In this document: positions 36,801 through 45,086 of the stretch, piece by piece | Position numbering within the stretch: the stretch's first letter is position 1 | Layout of the letters: each line of letters begins with the position of its first letter | Assembly (NCBI GenBank): GCA_934446675.1 | Contig: CAKSEL010000011.1 | Location: 1 to 64,000, forward strand | Length of the DNA stretch: 64,000 nt | Source of the DNA: an uncultured Eubacteriales bacterium | GTDB taxonomy: Bacteria > Bacillota > Clostridia > Oscillospirales > CAG-382 | Direction of reading: 5' to 3' | Program-made: the position numbers and the translations under genes | Notes under the pieces: model-generated | Database searches by the model: none | What the model was told of the DNA's origin: nothing | Seen by the model: only the letters and a program-made list of their open reading frames with translations

Positions 36801-38582
36801 AATGTTCATTATACATGGAGAAAGGGTGCAGGTTACTTAAAGATCGAAGGAAATAAGCATACCGTTGAATATCTCGTAGGTTCTTCAAAGTATACCGTAG
36901 ACGGCACCGAAAAGGATCTCGGATACACGCTCTATCTCTCCGACGGACTTCCCATGATTTCGTTCAAGGCACTTGCCGAGGCTCTCGGATATACCTCCGA
37001 AGTCAAGGACGGAAACACATACGTAAAGACAACCCAGTATGATATTTATAAGTCTGTTGCAAACAGAGAAGTCGGAGACTGGGAATTCAATGACTTTGAC
37101 ACAGAGGGCTGGACTTCAACCCATATGTCGCTTGAAGTTAGGGACGGAGCAATGACAATGACCGTTCTCAGCGACAAGAACAACGACCCGATCATGACCC
37201 GTTCCCAAGAGACTAAGTTTGATTCAAAGCTCTTTAAGGAATTTGAAATCAGGATGCGCTATAAGTTCACCAACGGCGAAAAGCAGACGCTTACGATATA
37301 CTTCATCACAGACAGAAATTCACAGTGGGATGAGGTTAAGACCATCAAGATTCCGCTTGAGAAGAAAGACACCGAAGGCGAATGGGAATATTATAAGGTA
37401 GACCTTACAAAGAACAGCGCATGGAAGAATACTATAACCAACCTCAGATTTGACCCGTTCAACTCTCCCGGATACATGGAGATCGACTACATGAGGTTCA
37501 TTAAGGATCCCGATTATGTACCTTCCGAACTCCGTCCTTTTGAGATTGAAAACGGCAACGCAGAGGACACATCCAATGCAACCGTATTCTACTCCAATAA
37601 CGCAAAGATAACTATCGCCGAAGAACCCGGCAATACTTCAAACCACGTATGGTACGTAACTTCCGCTCCCGGAAAGAACTGGACATACTTCAGACAGGCT
37701 GCTCTCTTCAAGAAGGGCAAGAAGTATAATATCTCCTTTGACGTAAAACTTGTCGGAGATAATGCAAATAAGGGGCTCAAAGAAGCAAACTTCAATCTCA
37801 ATCTGAGATATCCCGAAACCGGAGCGCTCAATAACTTTGACCACCTTATAAAGGCATTCAAGGTTACGACAGACGGTTGGACGCATGTTGAGGCTGAACA
37901 CGTTGTCGCAAAGATGGACAGCTCGTCGGGACACGAATTTACAATCTATGCAAATCCTTCGGGAGACGCTTCGTTCACCTATATGGTAGATAATATCGTA
38001 GTTGCCGAATCCGATTCCGGACTTGCGGTTGAAGATGATAAGAAGACAGAGCAGACAACCGAAACAAAGCCCGATACCAAAAAGGAAGAGGCAGTACAGG
38101 GCGAGATTCCCGCACTTACAGACGCAGGACTTCTTACCGGCGTAACTCCTTATTCCGATAACGCGGTTATTACAAGCGTTGACGATCCTAAAGAGGCAGG
38201 CAAAAAGGTTTACTGTGTGACACCTAAGGCTGGCGAAAAGAGATGGACGTATTTCAGAGCAAAGACCGACGCTTTTGAATCTGAGGCTACATATAAGTTC
38301 TCTTATGATGTGCTTGCCGTAAGTTCGGGAGCAAACACTTCCGGCTTTACAGCTCAGATCATGGCTAACTTCAGATATAAGTCCGGAGATAAGAATGATC
38401 ATGTTGTAAACCCGGTAAAGATAACACCTGCAGAAGGCTGGATTCATGTTGAATTTGAATACAAGCTTGAAGCTGTTACAGATCCGCTTTCGACACAGGA
38501 ATTTACCTTGTATACAAATCCTAACGGCGAAGATTCCGTAACTTACCTGCTCAAGAACGTAAAGCTTGAGAAAAAAGCGTAA
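33876..38582 (+). CDS. SLH-anchored surface protein with GH99/WbsX-like domain and carbohydrate-binding modules
   Basis: 1568 residues. Signal peptide 1-27; three SLH repeats at about 34-210 (FKDVKKDAWYASEVKNAYE; WYDNAVKYALDNGII; IKRSECAAIINR) to bind secondary wall polymer. A beta-rich region covers 215-570. A GH99/WbsX-like TIM-barrel domain spans about 578-895: YDEGMPESADWEIKYMVEHG, FQAFCWY and the hallmark STWNEYGEGTYI with candidate catalytic Glu. A copper-amine-oxidase-N-like segment (about 930-1058) and three jelly-roll modules (about 1065-1215, 1217-1382, 1410-1568; the last two resemble each other and CBM4/9) follow, with a charged linker at about 1383-1410. Likely degrades or binds an extracellular glycan (endo-mannanase-like) at the cell surface. 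GGAGAG precedes ATG 33876. Confidence 0.85.
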   Translation: MKLKKLGGVIAGSAIVAALCLSSSAQFAKTLTLADGQFKDVKKDAWYASEVKNAYELGFMNGTAADSFSPDGSVTVAQGITMAARVHALNNGKDVPANSTTGNWYDNAVKYALDNGIITEGQFDSYTRDAKRYEVAQLFYSAMPADAYKAVNAVYSIPDVSNASDYSDMLLVMYNAGIVMGSDEYGNFYPENNIKRSECAAIINRVALPENRLHKTLKHDRSDDAYTLCYNEMYAGYKEGINSGWVLDNRGGAPRYSLDGGYGALNDVSTELGTAMIREFNPVYSGRIVTEASYSIKGDGVFLEFRDVNDKPTYQIKTVDGSWKILGKDGTYTTILENAFGEIGAKNFNFRIVTDLNTGKSTTYINNEDCGTYPLLSDSVLNFRFATDEKSTGAISGSRINIVVNYGAYEDFTFFGPESVYGWNATEGAKLTSGELTLDENSSAVKSFDKIGGKVVGETYFILPDGGEFSYTLKSGDTASVTFAAKDGKFYANDKEVYTYTKNMWYRLRIEADTKNSSANVLLNGRSIGEVKLGASSEIDKFEVKTGAATTARLDFMKVYGLVEHADYVPEPTAKANLDDYVVGLNICSLWRNGTHFGWSCVTPYDEPKTVLGYYDEGMPESADWEIKYMVEHGIDFQAFCWYSDLSDAPLKDPRNGEQLHNGYMYSKYSDYMKYTLIWEAANSARFHADAFRNYVIPYWFENYFLDDRYLKLDNKIILCLFGANHLSQNDYFGSAEKAKVELDYLDEVAKSYGFDGVVILACSGPQGMGIEGNYAYNWGAAGKSLQTNKDRNLSNATSSKTCYTVPTISVGFDSIPWHGTRNGIMTVEDFDAAAKWVKDSYLPRFQTKGTWNERLVMLSTWNEYGEGTYIMPSGLNGFGYLDAVRKNFTNLPDEHEDKTPTAAQSERFNHLYPQYARLLRRQGWLKYNNGGSLKLESELYVNDLPFVSEIPSQNNAAAGILYPFDPATGEAFALNVHYTWRKGAGYLKIEGNKHTVEYLVGSSKYTVDGTEKDLGYTLYLSDGLPMISFKALAEALGYTSEVKDGNTYVKTTQYDIYKSVANREVGDWEFNDFDTEGWTSTHMSLEVRDGAMTMTVLSDKNNDPIMTRSQETKFDSKLFKEFEIRMRYKFTNGEKQTLTIYFITDRNSQWDEVKTIKIPLEKKDTEGEWEYYKVDLTKNSAWKNTITNLRFDPFNSPGYMEIDYMRFIKDPDYVPSELRPFEIENGNAEDTSNATVFYSNNAKITIAEEPGNTSNHVWYVTSAPGKNWTYFRQAALFKKGKKYNISFDVKLVGDNANKGLKEANFNLNLRYPETGALNNFDHLIKAFKVTTDGWTHVEAEHVVAKMDSSSGHEFTIYANPSGDASFTYMVDNIVVAESDSGLAVEDDKKTEQTTETKPDTKKEEAVQGEIPALTDAGLLTGVTPYSDNAVITSVDDPKEAGKKVYCVTPKAGEKRWTYFRAKTDAFESEATYKFSYDVLAVSSGANTSGFTAQIMANFRYKSGDKNDHVVNPVKITPAEGWIHVEFEYKLEAVTDPLSTQEFTLYTNPNGEDSVTYLLKNVKLEKKA

Positions 38583-38607
38583 GTAAAGCAAACTAAATAA
38601 ACAGTTG

Positions 38608-38638
38608 CGGCACGGTGTAAAAACCGTGCCGTTGTTTT
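38608..38638 (+). terminator. Terminator of the SLH glycosidase-like gene
   Basis: CGGCACGGT (38608-38616) pairs with ACCGTGCCG (38623-38631), then TTGTTTT. Confidence 0.88.
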
Positions 38639-38672
38639 GTGCCGGAAAGTCATGCTTTGTCACACAGAAAAG

Positions 38673-38714
38673 CAAAAAAATAACGGTACACGAAAAACTA
38701 AATTCCGTATACCG
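38673..38714 (-). terminator. Terminator of the sigma/anti-sigma operon
   Basis: Minus strand CGGTATACG (38714-38706) pairs, with one wobble, to CGTGTACCG (38692-38684), followed by a T-rich run. Confidence 0.75.
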
Positions 38715-38741
38715 CTTTTGTATTTAAATTTGCAATTTTGT

Positions 38742-40013
38742 TTATCTGTTGAAGTACTCGTAGATAGACTCAAAAGAATACTGCTCGGCATTTTCAACCG
38801 TTTCAGCCCACTCAATAAACATACTGTTCGTAATTCCGATGTTTGTGAGCGCCTCGGTTCTTAACTGGGAAGCCTCGTCAAAAATTGACTTGACATATTT
38901 GTTTGCCGTTGTTACATTTTCGTCGAGCGCGTCGTCGCTTTGATTAAACTCTATGTTCTCAAAAATCGAGTTGTACGTTTCGGAAAAACCGTCGTAAAAT
39001 CCGGCTCTGTCGTCTTCAAAGTCTATGATGTCAGAATTTGCCGCAGGAGCTTTGTTTGGCTTTGAAGAACCGCCGACGTTTGAAGAACTTTCGTTATTGC
39101 CGTCGTATTTCGGAAGACCGCAGATCGGTTCCGAATCAACTGAACTCGCTGCCGCGGATTTTTCCGATTCCGCTGTCTCGGCACTTTTGCCGGTATCTGT
39201 TTCGGGACCGACGTATGATGCTGAGGGTGATAATGAAAACATTATGCCGCCCGTATAACCGTCGCTCTGCGCCGTGTCGGAACCGTAACCGGCTGCCGTA
39301 TTGTCCGACGCACTTTTCGTTTGTTCTGAATCTGAGCTTCCCGGCAGATCGGTATGCGTCACAGTACGCTTTTGTACTGTTTTGCTCTCATCGTCAGAGT
39401 TTACGTCTGTACTGCCTGTATTGACGGATGTGCGAAATGTGACGGTAGGATTTTCGTCATTCTGAAGTGCAATTTCGTTTTTCTGTTCCGAAGTATCCTG
39501 TAATGATCTTTCCGACGAAGCATTATTGTCACCGGATTTTTCGTTCTGTCCGTCCGAAGAAGTGAAAACACCGTTTATCGGAGTAAATCCGCTGCCTGTG
39601 TCTGCCGTGTCGGCAGTGTCGGAAATTTTCTCGTTTTGGAAATTGTCCGCTCCGTTCTTTGAGGAAATCATGCCCGTAAGATCGTAGCCTTTGTTTGCCG
39701 CAAAAAGTGCAATGACAATGATAAGCGCCGCAGCCGTTCCGATGTGGTGGGAAAGACATACGCGCGGAAAACTTATTGATTTTGATGTGCGGATTTCCTT
39801 CATGACACGGTCTGCAATTTCGCCGTCTTTTAAGCCGGGAATACTGAGTCCGGATAACTCGTCTTTTATTTGTGAGTTTTGCTGAAGAAAAGCACGGCAT
39901 TTACCGCACGACTCAAGATGACGTTTAAACTCATCTGTCAGTTCTTCGTCGGATAAGACGCTTATCTGTAAACTTTCGCAATCCGAAAGCTTTTCATTTT
40001 TGCTGTTGTTCAT
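38742..40013 (-). CDS. Transmembrane anti-sigma factor with zinc-finger N-terminus
   Basis: 423 residues. The cytoplasmic N-terminus has a ZAS-type zinc motif His32-x3-Cys36-x2-Cys39 (RHLESCGKC) with Cys12 as a possible fourth ligand. One membrane helix lies at about 89-106 (AAALIIVIALFAA). The remaining 310 residues are outside: a long Ser/Thr/Asp/Gln-rich disordered stretch (about 115-335) and a small C-terminal helical part. Such proteins sequester their partner ECF sigma factor until an envelope signal triggers release. The sigma gene is 81 bases upstream on the same strand. Unlike RsiW-like proteins the outer part is long and low in complexity, suggesting a stalk through the cell wall. 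Confidence 0.85.
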   Translation of the reverse strand: MNNSKNEKLSDCESLQISVLSDEELTDEFKRHLESCGKCRAFLQQNSQIKDELSGLSIPGLKDGEIADRVMKEIRTSKSISFPRVCLSHHIGTAAALIIVIALFAANKGYDLTGMISSKNGADNFQNEKISDTADTADTGSGFTPINGVFTSSDGQNEKSGDNNASSERSLQDTSEQKNEIALQNDENPTVTFRTSVNTGSTDVNSDDESKTVQKRTVTHTDLPGSSDSEQTKSASDNTAAGYGSDTAQSDGYTGGIMFSLSPSASYVGPETDTGKSAETAESEKSAAASSVDSEPICGLPKYDGNNESSSNVGGSSKPNKAPAANSDIIDFEDDRAGFYDGFSETYNSIFENIEFNQSDDALDENVTTANKYVKSIFDEASQLRTEALTNIGITNSMFIEWAETVENAEQYSFESIYEYFNR

Positions 40014-40094
40014 CGCCGCACACTCCTTTCATCAGCTTTTACACTTTTATAGACGTAAGTAAAACCAAAAAGTTCCGGTTTTTCTTAATAAATC

Positions 40095-40709
40095 TTAAAA
40101 ATAATTTTCTTTTAAGAGTTGTTTCTTCAATGCTTCTCTTGCGCGGAACAGCCTTGACTTGACGGTGCCGGGTTCAAGACCCGTCATCTGCGCTATCTGT
40201 TCGTATGTGTAGTCGTTAATGTCGCGCAGTACGATTATCTCGCGGTGCTCGTCCGAAAGACGCGAAACGGCAGCCCATAAAAGCTGTTTTCTTTCATTTT
40301 TGAGAGCCGTTTGTTCGGGATAATTCTTCTCGTCGGTATCGGGAAGTTCAAGACCTTTGCCGTCCTCGTCAGTTTCGTCAAGGCTTACGTTTTCGCCTTT
40401 TTTCTTTCTGACAAAATCGTATGCGCAGTTCTTGGCAACACGGTACAGCCACGTTGAAAAGCTGCTTTCGCCCTTGAAAGAGGAGAGCGAACGGTATACC
40501 TTAAGAAATACCTCCTGGCAAACGTCGGCAGTGTCGTCTGTGTTGCCGATTATCGGGTAAACGCAGGTGCTTACAAAGCGTTCGTACTTGCGCACGAGTA
40601 TTTCAAAAGAATTTTCGTCTCCGTCCGCGGCTTTAAAGGCAAGCAGCGTGTCCTCCGGCAGATCTTCGCCGTAGTTTTTCTGTTCTTTTACCTTAAAAAA
40701 CAAACCCAA
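40095..40709 (-). CDS. ECF-type RNA polymerase sigma factor
   Basis: 204 residues. Region 2 (about 30-95) holds DVCQEVFLKVYRSLSSF and the -10 recognition helix FSTWLYRVAKNCAYDFVRKK. Region 4 (about 135-195) has LSDEHREIIVLRDINDYTYEQIAQMTG and GTVKSRLFRAREALKK. There is no region 1.1 or 3, as in ECF sigma factors. Target promoters are unknown. The start is TTG (40709-40707) with GGAGGTG seven bases away. It is paired with the anti-sigma gene. Its own promoter looks sigma-A-like (40747-40775) rather than ECF-like, so simple autoregulation is not evident. Confidence 0.93.
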   Translation of the reverse strand: MGLFFKVKEQKNYGEDLPEDTLLAFKAADGDENSFEILVRKYERFVSTCVYPIIGNTDDTADVCQEVFLKVYRSLSSFKGESSFSTWLYRVAKNCAYDFVRKKKGENVSLDETDEDGKGLELPDTDEKNYPEQTALKNERKQLLWAAVSRLSDEHREIIVLRDINDYTYEQIAQMTGLEPGTVKSRLFRAREALKKQLLKENYF

Positions 40710-40746
40710 ATGTAAGCACCTCCAGTCTTTTATAATATCATTATTA

Positions 40747-40775
40747 AGTATATCACGTTTAAGACACTATTTCAA
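40747..40775 (-). promoter_or_regulatory. Promoter of the ECF sigma operon
   Basis: Minus strand TTGAAA (40775-40770), 17-bp spacer, TATACT (40752-40747). Confidence 0.6.
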
Positions 40776-40834
40776 GTGTAAAATGCAACAATCCGCAAAC
40801 GTTTTGCAAATATTGCGTTGCATAATGCTTACAA

Positions 40835-40885
40835 AATCAAAAGACGCGTCAGCAATTTCCGTCGGTGCCGCAGCGTCTTGTTTTT
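40835..40885 (-). terminator. Terminator of the mutL-tgt-pentapeptide operon
   Basis: Minus strand AAGACGC (40879-40873) pairs with GCGTCTT (40847-40841), followed by TTTGATTTTG. T runs on both sides could make it bidirectional. Confidence 0.6.
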
Positions 40886-40890
40886 TCTTG

Positions 40891-41478
40891 TTATTCAATT
40901 ACTATTTCAAGGCTGTCAAGCAGATTTGACACTTCGGGATAGCAGAAACGCGCGCCTTTGAGAGAATTTGTCAGCACGTCTATCCTGTACCCGTATGCGT
41001 CCCTGAAATCGCACTTTTTTAAGTCGCATTTAAAAAACTCTGTTTTTGCAAGATTACAGCCGTAGAAGCTCGCGTCGGAAAGATCACATTCCGCAAAGAG
41101 CGTGTCCGAAATGCTGTTTCCTTTAAAGTCAAAGCGGCGGAAGTTCATGTTTGCAAACGTGTTGTATTTCAGATTGCAGTTTTTTAAGGCTTCGACGGGC
41201 TTTGCAAAACGCCCGCTTGAACACAATGAAAGCCAGTTGACGCCGTAAAGCGCAGAGTTTTTAAAATTGCAGCTTACAAGCACGGAATTGTCGTCGCTCG
41301 GATTTATAATGCTGCATGAATCAAAAGTGCATAGAGAAAATTTTACTTCTTTTATAAGCGTGTTTTCAAAACGGCAGTTTTTGAAGGTGCAGCTTTCAAA
41401 CTCCATGTCCTCCGCGGTACTGTCGAGAAGATTCAGATTTTCAAAAAGCCTGTCCTCGTAATAGTTGTACTCTGCCAT
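40891..41478 (-). CDS. Pentapeptide-repeat protein
   Basis: 195 residues made of A(D/N)LxF-type five-residue steps from about 15 to 175, with runs such as FESCTFKNCRFENTLI and LSDASFYGCNLAKTEF, predicting a right-handed quadrilateral beta-helix. Cys is frequent at the outward positions. Some family members mimic DNA and protect gyrase, but most have no known role and nothing here points to gyrase protection. It starts five bases after tgt and is the last gene of the mutL operon. Confidence 0.88.
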   Translation of the reverse strand: MAEYNYYEDRLFENLNLLDSTAEDMEFESCTFKNCRFENTLIKEVKFSLCTFDSCSIINPSDDNSVLVSCNFKNSALYGVNWLSLCSSGRFAKPVEALKNCNLKYNTFANMNFRRFDFKGNSISDTLFAECDLSDASFYGCNLAKTEFFKCDLKKCDFRDAYGYRIDVLTNSLKGARFCYPEVSNLLDSLEIVIE

Positions 41479-41483
41479 ATAAC

Positions 41484-42623
41484 TCAGTCGTCAACACGCG
41501 TGCCGAGAATTTCAACGTTGTCGCGGAAGAACTGTTCAAAACGTCCTTCGTCGAGTGCGGCGCGTATTTTTTCCATAAGCGTGTTGTAGAAATAGAGGTT
41601 GTGAAGAACGCAGAGTCTCATTCCGAGAAGCTCGCGCGCCTTGAAAAGATGTCTGATGTAGGCTCTCGTGTAGCTTCTGCACGCCGGACACTGACAGCCC
41701 TCCTCGATAGGACGCGGATCGCGTTCGTACTTTGCGTTGTTCAGGTTCATGAATCCTCTTGATGTAAAGAGGTTGCCGTGACGGGCGTTTCTGCTCGGCA
41801 TAACGCAGTCGAAAAAGTCAACTCCGCGGCGAACAGCCTCAAGAATGTTTACGGGAGTACCGACGCCCATTAGGTATCTCGGCTTGTCCGTCGGCATAAA
41901 CGGCTGAACGACGTCTATAATGTTGTACATTTCCTCTGCGCTCTCGCCGACCGCAAGACCGCCTATCGCATATCCGTCAAGACCTTCAAACTCGGCGATC
42001 TGTTTCATGTGATCAGCACGCAGATCCTCGTATGTCGAGCCTTGGTTTATTCCGAAAAGCATTTGTTTGGGATTTATCGCACCCGGCTCCGCGTTGTTCT
42101 TTTTAACTTCGTCAATGCATATTTTGAGCCAGCGTGCGGTTCTCGCACAGGAGTTTTTCGCGTAGTTGTATTCCGCAGGGTTTGCGACGCATTCGTCAAA
42201 CGCCATAGCAATGGTAGAACCGAGATTTGCCTGTATTCTCATGCTTTCCTTTGGTCCCATGAAAATGCGTTTGCCGTCCATGTGAGAGGCAAATAAAACG
42301 CCTTCTTCGCTTATCTTTCGCAGTACCGCAAGTGAGAATACCTGAAATCCGCCGCTGTCGGTGAGAATGGGACCTGACCAGTTGAAAAACTTGTGCAGAC
42401 CGCCGAGATCGCGGATAACGTCGTCGCCGGGACGTATGTGCAGATGGTAGGTGTTGGATAATTCAACCTGGCATTTTATCTGTCTTAAATCGTCGGTCGA
42501 TACGGCGCCCTTTATGGCAGCCGATGTGCCTACGTTCATGAATACCGGCGTCTGTATTGTTCCGTGCGGAGTTACAAATTCGCCTCGTCTTGCAAGACCT
42601 TCCTGCTTTAAAAGTTTAAACAT
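41484..42623 (-). CDS. tgt: Queuine tRNA-ribosyltransferase (tRNA-guanine transglycosylase)
   Basis: 379 residues, the typical bacterial length. TGT exchanges guanine 34 in GU(N)-anticodon tRNAs for preQ1. The active site is visible: ILTDSGGFQVFS with the general-acid Asp, FDCVMPSRNARHG with the nucleophile Asp, and the zinc site CQCPACRSYTRAYIRHLF with a downstream His. GGLAVGE and the ARRGVDFFD region support the (beta/alpha)8 fold. It lies 30 bases downstream of mutL on the same strand. No queuosine biosynthesis genes or preQ1 riboswitch occur in the window. Confidence 0.97.
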   Translation of the reverse strand: MFKLLKQEGLARRGEFVTPHGTIQTPVFMNVGTSAAIKGAVSTDDLRQIKCQVELSNTYHLHIRPGDDVIRDLGGLHKFFNWSGPILTDSGGFQVFSLAVLRKISEEGVLFASHMDGKRIFMGPKESMRIQANLGSTIAMAFDECVANPAEYNYAKNSCARTARWLKICIDEVKKNNAEPGAINPKQMLFGINQGSTYEDLRADHMKQIAEFEGLDGYAIGGLAVGESAEEMYNIIDVVQPFMPTDKPRYLMGVGTPVNILEAVRRGVDFFDCVMPSRNARHGNLFTSRGFMNLNNAKYERDPRPIEEGCQCPACRSYTRAYIRHLFKARELLGMRLCVLHNLYFYNTLMEKIRAALDEGRFEQFFRDNVEILGTRVDD

Positions 42624-42653
42624 TGATTTTTTCGCCTTTCAGTATATGATGGT

Positions 42654-44831
42654 TCATGTTCTGTCGAACATTTTGTTGAGTTTGTCACGTGAGATCTCGT
42701 GAATTACCGGTCTGCCGTGCGGACAGTAAAGTACGGCGTCGTTTCCGAAAACCTCGTCTATTATTATTTTGTTGTCTATGTCGGTGTGCTTGTCACCGCC
42801 CTTGATTGCGGCGCGGCAGGCAGCCGTGAACAGTGCGCGGTCGAATATTTCTCCTGCGGAACGGTTGTTGCCTTCGGCAAGCTTTCCGGCAAGGAAAGTA
42901 AAGACGTCTTTTGCGTCGGAGTGGCGTATCGGCGTCGGAATAGCGCGTATTATAAAGCTGTCTGTGCCGAAATCGTCAAACTCAAATCCGATTTTTTCAA
43001 AGTATTCTTTGTTTTCACGCGCGCAAGCAGCCTCTTTCGGCGTAAGGAATACATTTATTCCCTCAAGAAGAAACTGAGAGGAATGTTCGTAATCGGGATT
43101 TTTCAGCCTTTCGTATATAATGCGTTCGTGAGAGGCGTGCTTGTCGATTATGTACATGCTCTGCTTGTACTGCACGATTAAATATGTGTCAAAAACCTCG
43201 CCTATGTATATCGGCTTTTGCTTGAAAGCAGACGAAGTGATCTCACTCTGCTTTTCAAAAATCTTTTGCGGTGCTGTGTCTGATACCGTTCTGACTTCAT
43301 TTTCGGCTTTAACGGAATCTGCACCGTCCGTAAGTTCCGAAACGCTGCTGTCTGCCGAAATGTCCGTGATTTTAAATGCACTTTTTGCCTCGTCCGCGGC
43401 TTTTGGCGGCTCATTTATGCCGAAAGCAGGTTTTACTTCGGACTGTTCATTAAATTTTTTACTTTTTTCGTATTCACCGAAAACCTTGTCCGGAATTTCT
43501 GCGGATTTGACTTGTATATTGTCCTGTACGTCCTTGCCGTAACCGGACTGCGGAAGATTCGGAACGTAAAGCGCGCCGGTGTCCGTAATTTTTATACCGT
43601 TTTCGTAATGTGCGGGAACCGCGGCGTTATTTGGTGGTTCGGTATGGCTTTGTATTGCCGCGCCGCCTTGTACCTGATTATTGTATACAGGTATACTTGT
43701 CTGCACGGGAATTTCCGCGCTTTTTGACGGCGCTGCCGGGACTTCGGGAATGTGCTCTTTGGTTTCCGGTGCGGCGGGGCGTTTTTCTTCGGCAGACGTA
43801 TTTTCCGAAATAATCGAATTTCTTTCAAACTCCGTAAAGGTAACGCCTGCGGAAACCGAGTTTTTGACGGCAAAATAAACCGCGTCGAAAATTCTTCTTT
43901 CGTCGGAGAATTTTATCTCTAACTTTGCCGGGTGAACGTTTACGTCTACAAGCCTGAAATCTATGTCGCAGAACAGCACGCACGCCGGGAATTTTCCGGT
44001 AGGGCAGAAGCCTCTGAAACCTTCTTCAACAGCCGCGAGCATTGTCCGCGAACGAATGTATCTGTTGTTTACGAAAAAGTTTTGCATATTGCGGTTTGGA
44101 CGGCAGAATTCGGGTTTTCCGACGTATCCGTGAACTGAGATACCCGAATATTCGTAATCTACGGGTAACAGCACCGCCGCAAATTCGCGTCCGAGTGCCG
44201 AGTATACCGCGCTTTTGAGATTTCCGTCGCCGGGCGACTGCAATTTAACGTTGTTGTCCGAAATAAAAGTAAGAGCAATGTCGGGACGCGACAGAACGAA
44301 CTTTTCGCACACCGCAAGCACCGAAAGCGCCTCCGTAGAATCTTTTTTCAGAAATTTGCGCCTTGCCGGGACGTTTTCAAATATGTTCTGCACCGTAATG
44401 GTGGTTCCGTAGGGACAGCCTGCGTCCTCAAGCAACGTCTGTTCGCCGAAATCGCACTCGAACAGCGTTCCCGAAACCTCCTCTTTGCACGACGTAAGTA
44501 TTCTCACCCTTGCGACGGAGGATATTGCCGCAAGTGCTTCTCCTCTGAAACCGTATGTCATTATGGCTTCAAGGTCGCTGCCGGTCTTAATTTTGCTCGT
44601 GGCGTGTCTCATTACGGCTTTCGGGACGTCTTCGCGCGACATTCCCTTGCCGTCGTCCGTAACTCTTATAAAGGTCGTGCCGCCGTTCTTGATTTCGACC
44701 GTCACGTTCTTTGCGCCTGCGTCTGCACAGTTTTCAAGCATTTCCTTTATCGCCGAAGACGGACGTTCCACAACTTCGCCGGCTGCTATTAAGTTTGCCG
44801 TCTGTTTGTCGAGAATGTTGATTATGCCCAA
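42654..44831 (-). CDS. mutL: DNA mismatch repair protein MutL
   Basis: 725 residues. The GHKL ATPase N-terminus shows IAAGEVVERPSSAIKEMLENCADAGA (in two parts), DDGKGM and YGFRGEAL. An unstructured Pro/Ala/Glu/Ser-rich linker at about 335-530 joins the C-terminal dimerisation and endonuclease domain. The nuclease motif is DKHASHERIIYE, a variant of DQHA(x)2E(x)4E with Lys in place of Gln, accompanied by AACRAAIKGGD and CPHGRP. MutL thus likely nicks the new strand itself, as in bacteria without MutH. The start is TTG (44831-44829) after GGAGG. mutS is far away on the other strand. Confidence 0.96.
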   Translation of the reverse strand: MGIINILDKQTANLIAAGEVVERPSSAIKEMLENCADAGAKNVTVEIKNGGTTFIRVTDDGKGMSREDVPKAVMRHATSKIKTGSDLEAIMTYGFRGEALAAISSVARVRILTSCKEEVSGTLFECDFGEQTLLEDAGCPYGTTITVQNIFENVPARRKFLKKDSTEALSVLAVCEKFVLSRPDIALTFISDNNVKLQSPGDGNLKSAVYSALGREFAAVLLPVDYEYSGISVHGYVGKPEFCRPNRNMQNFFVNNRYIRSRTMLAAVEEGFRGFCPTGKFPACVLFCDIDFRLVDVNVHPAKLEIKFSDERRIFDAVYFAVKNSVSAGVTFTEFERNSIISENTSAEEKRPAAPETKEHIPEVPAAPSKSAEIPVQTSIPVYNNQVQGGAAIQSHTEPPNNAAVPAHYENGIKITDTGALYVPNLPQSGYGKDVQDNIQVKSAEIPDKVFGEYEKSKKFNEQSEVKPAFGINEPPKAADEAKSAFKITDISADSSVSELTDGADSVKAENEVRTVSDTAPQKIFEKQSEITSSAFKQKPIYIGEVFDTYLIVQYKQSMYIIDKHASHERIIYERLKNPDYEHSSQFLLEGINVFLTPKEAACARENKEYFEKIGFEFDDFGTDSFIIRAIPTPIRHSDAKDVFTFLAGKLAEGNNRSAGEIFDRALFTAACRAAIKGGDKHTDIDNKIIIDEVFGNDAVLYCPHGRPVIHEISRDKLNKMFDRT

Positions 44832-44920
44832 AAGTCCTCACTCCTCCTTTGCACGTAAATAGAGCGCATATATTCTGTCGTAATGTGCGCATAAATACCT
44901 TATTATAAAATCTAAGTTTA

Positions 44921-44949
44921 ATTCTACCACATTTTTCGTCTTTTGTAAA
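44921..44949 (-). promoter_or_regulatory. Promoter of the mutL operon
   Basis: Minus strand TTTACA (44949-44944), 17-bp spacer, TAGAAT (44926-44921). Confidence 0.7.
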
Positions 44950-45027
44950 CAAGTTTTGAGTTATTTGATTAAATTCGCCTTTTTGGTATTATTTTTCGGT
45001 AAAATAAGCTTTTGATAAAAATATTTC

Positions 45028-45056
45028 TTGTAAAATAAGCAAAAGTATTGTATAAT
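45028..45056 (+). promoter_or_regulatory. Promoter of mreB
   Basis: TTGTAA (45028-45033), 17-bp spacer, perfect TATAAT (45051-45056). The repeat GTAAAATAAGC occurs at 44999-45009 and 45030-45040. Confidence 0.6.
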
Positions 45057-45086
45057 AGGGTAAATAATTATCGGGAGTAACTGTAA

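Noticed and set aside
37638..38675. Long open frame on the minus strand (345 codons) opposite the SLH glycosidase-like gene
   Set aside because: It is Cys/Arg/Ile-rich with no ribosome site or recognisable domain; a codon-bias shadow of the real gene.
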